Part shown: positions 32,028 through 44,640 of the stretch, one piece after another
Layout of the letters: every line of letters begins with the position of its first letter
Position numbering within the stretch: position 1 is the first letter of the stretch
Origin: Maratus speciosus
Lineage: Eukaryota > Arthropoda > Arachnida > Araneae > Salticidae
Length of the DNA stretch: 64,000 nt
Reading direction: 5' to 3'
Assembly: GCA_963932465.1 (NCBI GenBank)
Contig: OZ010793.1
Location: 366,882,459-366,946,458, forward strand
The notes under the pieces: model-generated
Database searches by the model: none
Told to the model about the DNA's origin: nothing
What the model saw: the letters and a program-made list of their open reading frames with translations, nothing else
Translations under genes and position numbers: made by a program

Positions 32028-33730
32028 ATTAAAAGTGAGGATCGACCGAAACAGGTTTTAAAGACCGAAACTGAATTTCGATAATCTACCTATATTCGGC
32101 CGAAAATGAAAGCGGAAACGAAAATGTCTAAAATTTTTTAAAGTAATTAATGCACGCATGAATACACAAAGTTATTAATTAATTATACGTGTTTATTAAA
32201 TATACATAATTATTCATTAATTATACGTGTGGCCCAAGTTGGCTCTCTGTGCCTCAGGCAAAAACTTTTTATTTTCATATAAAATAAAATGTAATTAATT
32301 CATTAACAACACAGAATGATTTTCTAATTATGCGAATTTCATCTAATTAAAAAATGTTTTAAGCATGCATGTTACAATATTAGATCTATCTCCTCGATTT
32401 TCCTGTACTATTCTAAATTACTTATCTATATTCACGAAATCCTTATTCTTAAATAATCTCTATCATTAATTCTGTTAAATTCCCTTTAATTTAATGTCTC
32501 ACTTGTCTAATTCACTTAATTATTACGTTTTGAGTATTCTTAAATTAAATGTTCCATTTCCGATCTTTCGCATTTTAGAATGTTCTTTGGTAGCCATTTT
32601 TATTTTTATTCCAGCCGAGATTTACCTTCCCGCGCTTTATTCCGGGGTTCCTTTTCGCTTTATTATCCCTCCACCCGCTCTGTCAGTACTCTTTTCATGG
32701 CGTGATTTCTTTGTATCTTAATTGGTTTACAGCGCGTACTACGTCAAGATTGTATTCCTACGCTTGGAAAGTAAATAGCAGTTACGCGCGATTCTCCAAC
32801 AGATTTGTTGAGTTTTTTGAAATGTAAACTGCCCCCTGGCTGTGTGTCTGACAAAATGACGTTTGTTCTAAAGATTTTACCCTTTTGATGTAATCAAATG
32901 ATTACTATTGATTATAGATGTTTCTACATCGCAGTTATTGATGGCACTGCATCGTGAGTTGTGAGATCTGCTGCCCGATTTTATTGAATAAAATCCTGCG
33001 AACAAACAGTATTGCTTTCGTTACTCGTCTCCTGGAGAAATCCCAATCTTCATTTCCATTGTTTTTTGTCATAAGCCACTTGACTGCCAATCATCTCTAT
33101 TGAGAAATGATCATCGTACACAAAGATTAAGCTGTTCAATTAAATAGGCGAAGCTGTTGCTTTAGTTTCCTTTACTAAATGTTCGTACATCTATGCGCCA
33201 ACTCCATTCTGAATTCATCTTCTTCATCTACATCGCTATGAAATCAACGAATTTGTTTTCCAGTAACCCGATATCGTAACACACATACCTCGATTTACCT
33301 TTTATAATGATTTTCGTAAATGATCATCTGTTGTACTAGAACTTTCTAGAGTATTCGAAACATTTCTGAGGTTTCAAACTAAAAATTTCCTATTACTGTT
33401 AAGTCTGAATATTTTCATGAGCATGTGAAAAGCGTCTTCAAAGTTTAGTCATATATGGATTACTTGCTTTATAATTCACGCTCACGGCTTGAGACGATCG
33501 TCTGATAATAATAGAATTATAAACAGTGAAGTTCATTATAATAAATAAAGAGCGTCTCATTTGAGTCGATAAAACTCAAATCAATGATGTTGAAATTTTT
33601 CGAAAGAAGAAATGAGATTTTTGGAATACAGATAGTTCTGGTCCGGCCTAATTTTCGGCTGCATTTTCGCAGAAAACCCGAATTTGGGACGAAAACGAAA
33701 CTAAATTTTCAGCCCCTTTCAAATTAAAAG
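32028..33730. mobile_element. Possible hAT-like element with 8-bp flanking repeat
   Basis: ATTAAAAG at 32028-32035 and 33723-33730 bounds 1,687 bp. Near the left end are repeated 'accgaaac', 'attcggccgaaaatgaaa' and 'cggaaacgaaaa' motifs. Near the right end are 'ggcctaattttcggctg' and 'gacgaaaacgaaac'. Such GGCCGAAA-rich subterminal regions occur in some hAT families, but the outermost ends pair poorly. The 32460-33050 interior is GC-richer with an AATAAA at 32985 and looks like LTR or transcribed-repeat sequence. No protein domain was found. Confidence 0.35.
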
Positions 33731-35373
33731 TAATTACCCAAATCACAAAATTAAAGTTTACTGAAATTTAGCGAGCATGCCAGTTAGGGAAATCTAACGA
33801 ATGTAGTTATATTGGATACTATACTTATGACAATATGCTAAGGAAGATTTTTTGAAGATGTTTCGATAATGTCGTATGTCAAAAGGATTAAACAAAGAAA
33901 GTAGAAAAAGCTGGAAATTGCACGTCAAATGTGGCAAATGTTACTATAACTAGTTTTATAAACATTCTTTGCACCGCATATTGCACTGAATGCATATTTT
34001 AGTGCACTTCATAAGTGCATATAAATTTAATTTTGCTCGAAAGGCTATAACATCATTAAAATGCACTTGAGATGATTTTTTCCCATTGGCCGTAATGTAA
34101 CGGAAAACTTTTGACTGTTCCTGTAATTAAACTTATATCCGATTTTCATAAAATTTGAAAAGACTCGACAAAATTTTTCAGCAGTTATATATTTAAAATT
34201 TCAGACCATTCGGTTGGGTAGTTTTTGCGCTGTTATATGCGGACGCACGGACAGACAGACAGACGGCCGGACTGAACGACGACTATAGCTGCTGCGTATT
34301 TATATAATTACGAACGCTCCTAAAAAAGACATAACAACTTTCGTGTTTTATCACAAATTATTCGTTCGGAAAACTAATCCATATTTCAAATTAAAAAAGT
34401 AAAACCTATGGTCGTTGGTATATCTCTATTCTAAAATAAAGTAACTAACTCTGTTACTGCCGCCGCCATAAATGAATTTTTTGTGACCAGAGGTGTTTTT
34501 TCGTTAATATTAAGAAATTTATGGCATACAAAAATATGAAAAAGGGTAAGATTATACAGAAACGTTCGACAAACTCGTTGAAGTAGACATTTTTAAAATC
34601 GAATAATTATTTTAAGATCTATTTAATGTTAAAGTTGGTCAAAATCGTCCCGTTAAAAAAGTTTTATATTAGCGTAAACTATACATAGGAATTTAATTAT
34701 GTTTTCTACTAGCTTGCGATGTGTAGACGGCATTTATTTTTTTTATTTGACTCATTCTTTCAAAGTTTTTTTTTTATCAATTTCTTATTCAAATTTTCAA
34801 CATTTCAAGAGATAGTTTTTTTTCATATTTTAGAAAAGGTTATCATTTTAAATCGTTGCCAGTTTTAAAAACAGCGCAAAGGATAATATTTCCTTTAAAT
34901 TAAAAATTTATTTGCACGTGGCTTTTAAAAACATAAAAAAACCTTTTCAAATTAGAATTAAAGGATTACGTGTTAAAAGAAGGAAAATATTGAAAATTAC
35001 GTCATAAAAATTGTATTTACACGTAAATATTAAAAAAGAAAGGAATTTTTAAAATAATAAATTCATTAATATGCGTTAAAAGCAGTAAATGGGGGAAATT
35101 AAATCATATTTAAAATGGCCAAATAATAACATTGTCAAACAGCTTAAATTAAAAAATATGTTTACACTAGACATATACTATTTCATATTTCGAAACGATC
35201 TTTTTAACTATATTGTTGCCAATTCTACGACAGAATAAATAATAATATTCCCTTTCTAACAACGAAACTATTTTCACGAGAATATTAAAAAGAGAAGAAA
35301 ACTTGGGTGAAAATTACGTCAGATTTAAAACGATACATTTAAAATGTCTTATTTAAAACAATTTTCTTATAGC
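33731..35373. other. Non-coding repeat debris
   Basis: A 'gacgcacggacagacagacagacggccgg' type tract at about 34240-34268 is a common arthropod repeat signature. Diverged internal repetition is visible between about 34850-35000 and 35210-35310 (shared 'ttgttgcca/tcgttgcca', 'aataatatt.cctt', 'gaaaattacgtca'). No gene is supported. Confidence 0.45.
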
Positions 35374-35546
35374 GTTGCTAAAAAATATGCCGTGTGGTGA
35401 CCGGCATTAAAGAATAGTCCCAATGTAACCCGTGCATGTCGTAAGAGGCGACTAAAAGGGGTTGGGCGAAAGTCTGACAACCTTTCCCTGGAAAAAAAAA
35501 CCTTGTTGCGAAGCCCTTAAATACAGATGTTAGACGGACTGATCTC

Positions 35547-36320
35547 ATGGTAAAACGGACTGGAACTGGAAAACGGCTTATGAATTTTAGAATTGGAACT
35601 TGGAATGTTTTAAGTTTATACAGAGCTGGTTCAGTGAAGCAACTACAGAGTCAGATGGATAGTTATAGACTGGACATATTGGCCATACAGGAAGTAAGAT
35701 GGAAGGAGAGTGGGATAAGAGATATTGGTGATTTTACAATTTTTAATAGTGCAAGCACAAGAAGAAACACGCATGGTACTGGATTTATGATCAGAAAATG
35801 CCTTAGAGAAAATATTATTGATTTTCACAATGTAAATGAAAGAATATGTATCTTGAGATTGAGAGCAAAGTTTTTTAACATTTCAATAGTATGTGTCCAT
35901 GCACCAACGGAAGATACCGAGGACGAACAAAAAGATACTTTTTATGAAACACTACAGATTGAATTTGATAAGATACCAAGACATGATGTTAAAATGGTAA
36001 TAGGTGATTTTAATGCTAAAATTGGAAAAGAATACACTTTTGTATCAACAATTAGAAAATCTAGTTTACATGATTTAAGAAATGAAAATGGAATAAGAGC
36101 TGTGGACTTCGCTGCTTCTAACAACTTAATCATAAATAGCACATGTTTTAAGCATAAGAACATACATAAAGAAACTTGGATTTTCCCTGATGGAAAGACA
36201 AAAAACCAAATTGACCCCATTATGATCGACAGAAGACATGCTAGTGATGTTATGGATGTACGAAGTTATAGAGGTGCGGATTTAGATACTGATCATTTCC
36301 TTGTTATTATGAAATACTGA
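35547..36320 (+). pseudogene. RTE apurinic endonuclease domain
   Basis: 257 codons from an ATG placed 159 bases inside the element. It is an exonuclease-endonuclease-phosphatase fold: GTWNVLSL near residue 18, AIQEVRW (catalytic Glu) near 47, VCVHAPTEDTED near 117, GDFNAKIG near 153 and DTDHFLV (catalytic His) near 248. This is the domain often annotated 'craniofacial development protein 2-like' in arthropods. It nicks target DNA to prime reverse transcription. It ends at TGA 36318-36320, where the next codons stay in the same frame; this is a probable CGA to TGA change separating it from the RT. Confidence 0.88.
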
Positions 36321-37199
36321 CAAAGAGTTACAAGATTTCGAGATGCAAAAGGAACTAAACAAGTAAAATTTAAAACAAAAGATTTACTAAACATGCAGAG
36401 AAGAAAGGTTTATCAAAGTAAATTAACAGAAAGAATTGCTAGTGAGTATGCTGAATTTAATGAGGAAGATATAATCAATAGTAAATGGGCTAAATGCAAA
36501 AATATCATATTAAAAACTGCTGAGGAAGTAGTGGGAAAGGAAGAAAGGAGGGAAATTAATGAATGGTTTGATGATGAGTGTTGGCAACTGATTAAGAAAA
36601 AGAATAAAGCAAGAGAAAAAATGCTAAAACATAGAACAAGACAGAGGGAAAATCCCTTTAAAACAATTAGAAGAAATACTCAAAAGTTGTTACGTATGAA
36701 AAAACGAGCTTTGGAGCAGAGTAAAATTCAAGAAATTGAAGACCTATCAGTGTTAGGTGATATAAGCCAAATGTATTCAAAGCTTAAAGGAATCAAAAAG
36801 GGCTATCAACCACGCACCCTTTTTTGTAAAGACAGCAATGATAAATTTATTGGAGGGCACGCAAATGTGACAGATAGATGGGCAGAATATTTTGAAGAAT
36901 TGTTAAACAGACAGTCAAATGACGAAAGAGAAATACAATCTAATCATAATGATTATGACATGAATGAAGAAAACTGTGAACCACCAACTGTAGAAGAAGT
37001 AAGGGATGCTATTGCAAAATTAAGAAATGGAAGAGCACCTGGTGAAGATTTGATAAGTGCTGAGCTTTTGAAATATGGTGGAGAGAAGTTGGTACAAATG
37101 TTACATGATCTAATAGTAGAGATTTGGCAGAATGAATATATACCAAATGAATGGAATGGTGCTATTTTATCCCAATTCATAAAAAGGGAAATATCTTAA
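36321..37199 (+). pseudogene. RTE linker and N-terminal reverse transcriptase
   Basis: Same frame as the endonuclease after the TGA (open from 36321, first Met 36393). It starts with QRVTRFRDAKGTKQVKFK and contains a basic coiled-coil-like linker (residues about 60-120 of the Met-initiated part). LRNGRAPGEDLISAELLKYGG-type RT motif 1 sequence begins near residue 211. A frameshift near 37170 moves the true frame, so the final FIKREIS residues are out of frame and the correct continuation is PIHKKGN in the next segment. Confidence 0.82.
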
Positions 37200-37994
37200 A
37201 TTGCCAGAATTATAGAGGCATTGCCTTATTAAATGTTACATATAAAGTGTTGGCAAAGATAATTGCAAAGCGATTAGAACCGTATGCTGAAGTGGTGATA
37301 GGTGATTATCAGTGTGGTTTTAGGAAAGGAAGATCAACAGTGGATCAAATCTTTAGTATCAGGAACATCCTTGAAAAATTCTATGAACAAAATATTAATT
37401 TGCACCAATTGTTTGTTGATTTTAAACAGGCCTATGACAGTATAAGCCAGAAATAAGTTATTTGAAATATTAAAGGAATTTAAAATACCCGATAAAATAG
37501 TTAAGCTTATAAAATTAACACTGGAAAATACAAAAGCTAAAGTTAAGGTACAGGGAAGACTTTCAAGAGAATTTGCAGTGAATTCAGGTCTAAAGCAAGG
37601 GGATGTTCTCTCGACAATTCTTTTTAATTTATGCCTGGAGAAAATAATTAGAAGCATTTACAACAACAGAGGTGGTACTATTATGAATCGCTCCCTCCAA
37701 ATCCTTGCATTTGCAGATGATGTTGATATAATTGCTAGGAATAAGAAAGTCTTGATTGAAACATACAATAAATTAGACACTGAAGGAAGAAAACTAGGCC
37801 TCGTGGTTAATAAAGAAAAAACAAAATACATGAAAATGAACCGAATGAAATCACAGGAAACAGCAGCTTTAACAATAAATAATGAATTACAATTTAATGA
37901 AGTAACAGAATTTAAATATTTAGGATCTACGATCACCTGCGATAATATGGTAGAAGCAGAAATTAAAACCCGACTTGCAGCAGGAAATAGGTGA
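37151..37994 (+). pseudogene. RTE reverse transcriptase core (two frames)
   Basis: From about 37165 the second frame gives PIHKKGN, NYRGIALLN, GFRKGRSTVDQIF and FVDFKQAYDSI (RT motif A, catalytic Asp). It stops at 37454-37456. The original frame resumes near 37449 with RNKLFEILKEF, then GLKQGDVLSTILFN (motif B) and AFADDVDII (motif C, catalytic Asp pair at about 37716-37721). Two compensating frameshifts thus flank a stretch of about 280 bases. At 37992-37994 and 37998-38000 two stops, TGA and TAG, interrupt the thumb/connection region. The catalytic residues are kept but the protein is not translatable as one chain. Confidence 0.85.
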
Positions 37995-38000
37995 TTTTAG

Positions 38001-38504
38001 AATATTTCGAAGAGAAAAATAGCATCTCTAATATCTCGAACATCCAAACTTAAAATTTATAAAACTGTTATAAAACCAATAGTAATTTATGGTAGTGAGA
38101 CCTGGACCACTACACAAAAAGATGAAAAGCTACTTATCACTTGGGAAAGGAAGATCTTAAGGCAAATTTTTGGACCTATTAAAGAAGACAATACATGGCG
38201 AATAAGGACAAATATGGAGTTAGAACAGTTATATAATGGAAAAGATATAATAAATACTATAAAAATAAGAAGAATGCAATGGTTAGGCCATCTAATCAGA
38301 ATGAGGGATGAGCGAAGCACAAAGAAGATTTATAGTGGTAATTTAATTGGGAAAAGAAGTATTGGTAGACCCAGGAAGAGTTGGATAAAAAAGATAGGGA
38401 AAGATCTTGCAGAAAACCAAATTATAAATTATAAAGTAAAGGCCAGAGATCGGAAGGTCTGGAGAAGTATATTGAGGGAGGTCAAAATCCTACATGGATT
38501 GTAG
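38001..38504 (+). pseudogene. RTE C-terminal region
   Basis: Same frame as the motif C part after the double stop. It reads ISKRKIASLISRTSKLKIY, VIYGSETWT, then RRMQWLGHLIRMRDERS (near 38266) and GRPRKSWIKKI, ending KILHGL with TAG at 38502-38504. The W-x-GH-x-x-RM and GRP-x-x-W motifs are the usual C-terminal signature of RTE-like and related LINE proteins. The element ends 21 bases later. Confidence 0.83.
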
Positions 38505-38734
38505 CACCATTGTGTAAGTAAGTAAGTTGCTAAAAAATACCGGGAGGGAAAGACTCTGTTTACTTAGTTCATTTTACGTTAGCTTCTTTTCAAATGTTTA
38601 ACTAATCTTATTTAATCAAACATGAAATCAAACAGCCATTAGATGTCTGAACAGCAGCTGATTCACCCTTAAAATTCCCTAATCAAAGGGTAATGAATGA
38701 AAACCCGTTTACTGGGAAATTGTCACTGTTTTTT

Positions 38735-41060
38735 AGGGTTCCGTACTTAAAAAATAAAAACGGAACCATTATAAGATCACTCCTGTGTCTGTCTGTCTGT
38801 CACAGCCATTTTACTCGTAAACTATGGAACGTGGAAAGTTCAAATTCGGGGAAGTAATAAAGACCATTGACCCACATATTTTCAGATTAATAAACATTCA
38901 TAAATATATTTAGTAAAAAAGTAGAGGGGCTAATTATGATACTTGAAAAAAAATCTTTTCTTTGCATACCATGTGGGGTATCCTGTGAAAGCTTTTGTAA
39001 CGCTGAACTCAAAAATACATTCCTTTTAATTTTAGGTATTATATTTTCAAAGATATTGTTGAAAATATAGCGCAAAATATATCCCCCCCCCCCATCTAAT
39101 TCTGAATCTACTGAAACTAAAATTATGAAAAAATTAGAGGTAGTAGACGTTAATGTAAACCTTGACGGAAAATTATAGCGATTACCCTAGGTCACATAGT
39201 TTTTCAGTAATTAGCATTTTTCTGTTATACACAAATTTCGATTTACGGGCATTCAGAAAAATTGTTGAGCATCGCTCAATATACCTATCGTTGCAGAAGA
39301 ATAAAAGCATTATTGATAATGATTTTCGAAAAAAATCATCGGTAATTAGCCGAGATATTAACCCTTAAAAGTACGGTCAGTTTGGACATACACAAGGACA
39401 GGGGCGGCGTACTCTATGCCTAGTTAACAACTTTTAAGGATATATATGCGTAATGTAATGTCCAGATTACAAGTATAAAAGCAATAAACGTCAAATTGTT
39501 AAAAACATACTAATTTAAGGGGTCTCGGGACTCTAAAAAGTGGAAAAAATGAAAAAAAGAGCATTTTCAACATTTAATGTCTTAAAATGTATACGATTTT
39601 AAAACACAATTTTAATTGGGATAAAAAATTGCAAGATACAGAATTAGTATTTATAGGGGGCTCGAAACTGTTAGACATTTGTCGAACAAAAAATTGGCAT
39701 AACAGTTTACGCACAGGATTACAAAATAAATATTGCAACTAAAATGAAAATTGTGGTGCTTACTTATACTTCAGATTGTAATAATTTCCTTGAACTTAAA
39801 TAAATTTGTATTTAAAGCATTTTTACATTTTTAATGCAATGTTGCATTTAGCTAATACAAAATTTTGAAAATTTCAACAGTAAAATCACCTAAAAAAATA
39901 TTTTTTTGAACAATAAAAAGGAAATTTTAGGTTCAGTTTATACAGACTAACATGAAATATATGCTTTGAAAATTTCATGAAAAAATATTCAGAAGTTTTT
40001 GAGGTATCCTGCGCGTTATGCCCAAAAAACGCCATTTGGAAAATAAGGACTTTAAAGTTTCGGAAACGCCGCTTCAGCTATTGAGCGAGTATAATTCTAA
40101 AAGCCAAAACGTCTGTTCTAATGGGAATTTCAAGGAAACAATTACTATCAAAATATTCAGAAAAGATAGGAGTTTAACATCTGAAAAAATTAAAATTTCT
40201 TAAATTTTGAAGCTTTAAGAGTCCTGCGACCACTTAATCCTTTCCGACACGGAGTAATTGTATTTATAAACTTATGAAATAATGAACTGACACCAGAATT
40301 TATAAACGAATTTATTAGAAAATGCGAACTTGCTTATTTTCACGTACATGATAAAAGGAAAATTTTAATTAAATATTCTTGGTGCCGTTTGTCTATTTTG
40401 GAATTAAAATTAGGTGTCCGTTTTTTAAGGGCATCGCCCTCGAAAGATTTAATTAGAATTAATCGCATAAATACTGTGGGATTCGCGATAGTTTGCATTG
40501 ATTGTATCTCTCAATACGCCTCGAGTGACTTTAAAAGTTAATTAAATACCTATCTGGAGAAACGCGGCACTGACCAAGGCGGCGTTGCAACTTTGAGACC
40601 TCAATTCGAAGCGCGCTTAGCACAATGCCAAATTTAAACTTTGAACAAAGGTTTATTTTTAGCTACACTGTAGAAATAAAGGTTATTACTACGCTGAATT
40701 TAGTTTCATGTAATGCCAAATGAAGTTTAACTATGCACTGCTTTTATTGTCAGTACCGAATTAAGTTCATCATAAACAGATTAGGATAATATTAAAAAAG
40801 AGTTATACGAATAGCTATATTTGATATTATTTAGGTTCCATATGTCTTTGAACTTTCATGGTATACCCATTTACACTTTTCTAATATATACAGTTATACC
40901 CAACCCTACGTTGTATAGTTTTTTACAAAGTCTTAGTATTCTTTTAGCAACGCTTTTATTTATTTATTTATTTATTTTTTATAATACAATTACAAATTCA
41001 TATATTTATTCTACGGAACCCTCTGTACGCAAGTAATGCTCGCACTTGACCGTTTATTTT
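38735..41060. mobile_element. Arthropod 'GGTTCCGTA' dispersed repeat
   Basis: Begins AGGGTTCCGTACTTAAAA, followed by 'acggaaccattataagatcac' and a (TGTC)n tract ending CACAGCC. It ends with TACGGAACCCTCTGTACGC and the tail 'gctcgcacttgaccg'. Both borders carry the inverted motif AGGGTTCCGTA / TACGGAACCCT. This pairing of ends and the TGTC tract is a pattern I know from highly repeated arthropod elements. The interior is AT-rich, without a gene, and contains a piggyBac-type MITE copy at about 40234-40435. Frames at 39162-39368 and 40018-40203 have no domain. Confidence 0.55.
40234..40435 (-). mobile_element. piggyBac-type MITE, second copy
   Basis: Starts TTAATCCTTTCCGACACGG, the diverged counterpart of the right end of 9370-9577. 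Reversed, it aligns with that copy through 'ttttaattccaaa', 'gcaccaagaatattt' and 'ctggtgtcagt'. The outer end near 40430 is eroded and no second clear TTAA remains, so this copy is older than the first. Confidence 0.6.
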
Positions 41061-43920
41061 AATTATACTTTAATCTTCCGTAATCTTTTTAAAGCTGACA
41101 AAATTAGCACGTTTTAGAGTCTACTGCGTGTGAATGGAGGTTGACCAGCGTAGCTCGTATGGGCTCCCTTGTGTAATAAAAGGATCGCCAGCGTTTTAGA
41201 GAGAATCAAGCGAACTTTCATTATTCTTATTATTACGAAATGCTGAAATATAAATTAAACATAATAATAAATGCACATACATATACAATCATTCCTACGT
41301 GCTCAGAAAAATAATTGTTACGACACAAAATAATGTTCAATGAAAATACATGTCCTTATTAATAGAACGCCAGGCCCGAACGGGTTAAAGGAGCCGCTGA
41401 TTTTCCAAGTGAGGCAAGTTTATTTTGTGAAAAAAAGTAGTTAAAGCAAAATTTTATTACAAATTGTCATAAAATTTATGTTTTTAACCAATTCACAATA
41501 AATATCTTTTAACATCAGTATAAATTTGTTACTAGTAATTTATTTCGTCAACGATATTTCAAATGTTTTATTGATTTTGAAAGTGGGGCAAATCCACTTT
41601 GAGTAGAAATATTTTTTATGTTGCATAATATTAACAAGCACAATCAAAATTTCATTAAGACTTAAATAAAAGTGTTAGTGAAATTTTGATTAATTTGACT
41701 TTGAAAAAGAAGATTTTTAAGTCATTTAAAAATCTTCATTTAAAGACATTAAAAACATTTCGTGTTTTAATAATATGATCAATGAAATTGGAAATCAATT
41801 ATGCAAGAGGTTGATATAAAATCATAGCCAAGCGTTACTTAAGCATATATGTAATATTTTTAATTATTCACAAGCAATGGAATACTACATTTTGCATAAA
41901 AATTACAGTTTTTTTTTGTTTTGTTTTCAAATCAAAATAAACAATGTAGAGAAGTTTAGCTATCCATTGTTTGCGTGTTAGATCGGTTTTAATATTTACA
42001 TTATTTAGACAAAAGTTTCCGTACGCTTCCAATTTAGACTTTTGTTGAAAAACTAGTGAAATATATGATGACTTTTTCTTGAATTTCAGTGATATAAAGA
42101 AAATGTTAGACCTCATACTTTTTAGGGAAGAGTTAGTCAGGAGGCAATTAGGACCAACAAAAAATGAAACAGAAGAGAATATTTCTGATTAACCTGTATC
42201 CTAAAAAGCTTGGGATAATCTGTAACTTTAGAAAATGATTTACCAATAGAACGTATATAGTCCTGAAGATATATAAACGTTGTAGAACATCGAACTGTTT
42301 CTACTATTTTAAATAAGAAACCCCCAAAGATATAAAGATAACATTAGGTATAGGAAATCCCATGTGTTTCTAAAAACAGCCTGAGATTTCTTCTAAGTTC
42401 CATCTTTGGACGGTGAGATAAAATGAAAGCGATCAATCCTAATACATCTTCGATGTGGCACCTTTTCGGCAGCGAGAACAATACAGAGCCGATCTGGTAT
42501 TTCTTTCATGCACCGCTAAAGCGAAAGTAATGAGAAATCTTCCCACGACCAGAAGAGATCGGAGGGACGTGTGCAAAATGTGGGCATGTACAAGGTCATC
42601 CTATCAGGTGACAGTTTGCCGGTGACTTCACCGCGAAGTGTTTCTAGTGGACAAGAAATCACTATTGTTTTCGAGAATCACAGAAAATGAGAGATCCTAG
42701 ATTAGATTTTTAGGAAGTCAAGTTTGAACTCTTGTGAGAGTAAGTGGCAGTACTTTACCTGGGTTGAAAGCATCAGTCTCTCGGTTTCATTAGTTTTCTC
42801 GGAGGAAAAGTCCGAGGGTAAAAGAAACTCATTCATTCGGGGACAAAGCCGAATGGTCATATACTGAAACTAACTGTCAAAACGAAGAGTGTTTATTTCA
42901 TATGCTAAAAAAGACGTAGGCGTCTAAAACGTAGCTGAAATAAATTCATAGACTCTATCATTTCATGAACAATTCATATAGTCTGTATGGGACTTGATCG
43001 ACTGCTACAGTTCTTTGTTATTTATTAATTATCAATCCCTTGCATCGACGTGTTATATGTTGTGTTTGATAGAAGATATATTCATATAATCCTCTTATCA
43101 AGATTTTTGGATACCCATTTTCTCCCTCTTTCTACTGCAGAAAAACATCATTAGAGTTCATAGTGAAAAAGAAACAGTAGTCGACAGATGTAAAATCCAG
43201 AGAAACTGCATCTCTTCATCTTTCTTCGCCTTATGTGAGATATGTTTTAACCAGACTCGCAAGCACTTATGTTCTATTCTGGTTCGCGTTATAAACTTAT
43301 AAACATTATAATTGACTGTTACACTGAACACTATTTTATCAGACTTTACTTCCTTGTAACTTTCATAAATATCCAATTATGTATAATTGGTTGATTACCT
43401 CAAAGTGCCGAAAATACATCCATATGGTTATCAATTTTAATGATGTAACACGCGCGGCAAAACGGCTCGGGTACGCTGGGCACGGGTCACACGGACAATA
43501 GAATTCTCCCCCAGCTTTAAATGCCCCTAAGCTACGGCGTCCGAGTAGGGTTACTGTATTAAGCAGTTTATCCCTTATTTGGCTAACTGAATATTATTTA
43601 TTATATAGAAAATAATCAACATGTAGGATTGGTCCCGCCAGAACACGAATTAGAAAAGAAAATCGCGTACAAAATAAATATTTATTTTAAAAATTGTACC
43701 TTCTCTCTATTAATAAATATTTCATGTTTATTAATATACTGGGCAAGAACAAGTTCCAAAAAAGATTTATTTAAGATAATCTTCAATTAAAAAAAAATAT
43801 TATTGTTTAGATGTACTTGGGTTACATGATATAGAATTGTATGCAACAAGTAAAATACAAGTATTTTGATTATGATTTTATTGAAATGAATATTACAGTT
43901 TTCTGTTTTGAAAGTTTGAT
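41061..43920. other. Non-coding; R3 repeat, hairpin and a GC-richer island
   Basis: A hairpin with 13-bp perfect arms lies at about 41643-41691 ('aatcaaaatttca' and its inverse). Bases about 42000-42200 match the inverse of about 49370-49560 (shared 'ggaggcaattaggaccaacaaa', 'gaaaaactag'), a third dispersed family. Bases about 42360-42900 and 43440-43560 are clearly less AT-rich than the neighbours but have no long open frame or known motif. They could be an old LTR or transcribed repeat. Confidence 0.45.
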
Positions 43921-43937
43921 ACATCTAAAATTTATAA

Positions 43938-43975
43938 TATGTATATATATATATATATATATATTGGTGTGTGTG
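43938..43975. repeat. (TA)n(TG)n microsatellite
   Basis: About 12 TA repeats followed by about 5 TG repeats. Simple sequence only. Confidence 0.8.
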
Positions 43976-44153
43976 TGTTTACAATTGTCAAGAGAATAAA
44001 AAAAAAGATGCTTAAATTATTTAGAAAACATAACTTTTTATTAGTTTTTTTTTGAGAAAAAATTGCAACGTCTGGTTTTTGTAACATATAGTTATATAGA
44101 CTTTTTGTACATAATTCTAAGAGAATTATACATAAAATTTGAATAAGTCAAAT

Positions 44154-44430
44154 AATTTGTAAATTTTAATAACTTTTTTAGCAATTTTGTTTTTTAAATT
44201 TTCTTTTAACTCATTTAATATGTTTTATAATACGCTATATGAATCCCCTTTATTCCACATTTAGTAAGAGAATAAGTAAAAACTAAGTGCGTTACGTAAT
44301 TTGTAAATTTTAATAATTTTTTAGCAATTTTGTTTTTAAATATTTCCTTTAACTCATTTAATATGTTATATGTATACCCTTTTTGCCATATTTAATACGA
44401 GAATAAGTAATTTAGAAACTTTAATATTTC
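44154..44430. repeat. Tandem duplication, period 144 bp
   Basis: 'Aatttgtaaattttaataa', 'tttttagcaattttgtttt', 'aactcatttaatatgtt' and 'gagaataagta' occur in the same order in 44154-44297 and 44298-44430. The copies are AT-rich with scattered substitutions. Confidence 0.75.
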
Positions 44431-44562
44431 TTTAATATTTCTAGGGTTAAAATCAGGCATTTTTCTCCAGGGGGAATTTTTAAAGCTCCTGTGGTTGCAG
44501 GGAAGATTTGCACTTAAACTACATTAATAAGCATTCAATTCAAGCAAAAACTTTCAGAAAGA

Positions 44563-44640
44563 TCCCCCCTCCCCCCCCCCCCCATACACACACACGCACA
44601 CAAACACGCACATGCACACACCAAAGCCATCTCCTGAATT
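44563..44640. repeat. C-rich tract and (CA)n microsatellite
   Basis: A C homopolymer-like tract at about 44564-44584 is followed by CACACA-rich sequence to about 44625. Low complexity, no other feature. Confidence 0.75.

Larger units (their letters stand above)
35374..38539 (+). mobile_element. Full-length RTE-type LINE with 14-bp TSD
   Basis: GTTGCTAAAAAATA at 35374-35387 and 38526-38539 flanks a 3,138-bp element (35388-38525). The 5' end has a GC-richer leader ('gtggtgaccggcatt', 'cccgtgcatgtcgtaagag'). The single coding region runs from an AP endonuclease to RT. The 3' end is a short 'gtaagtaagtaa' microsatellite instead of poly-A, as in RTE elements. The perfect duplication shows a complete, not 5'-truncated, insertion, but the reading frame has decayed. 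Confidence 0.9.
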
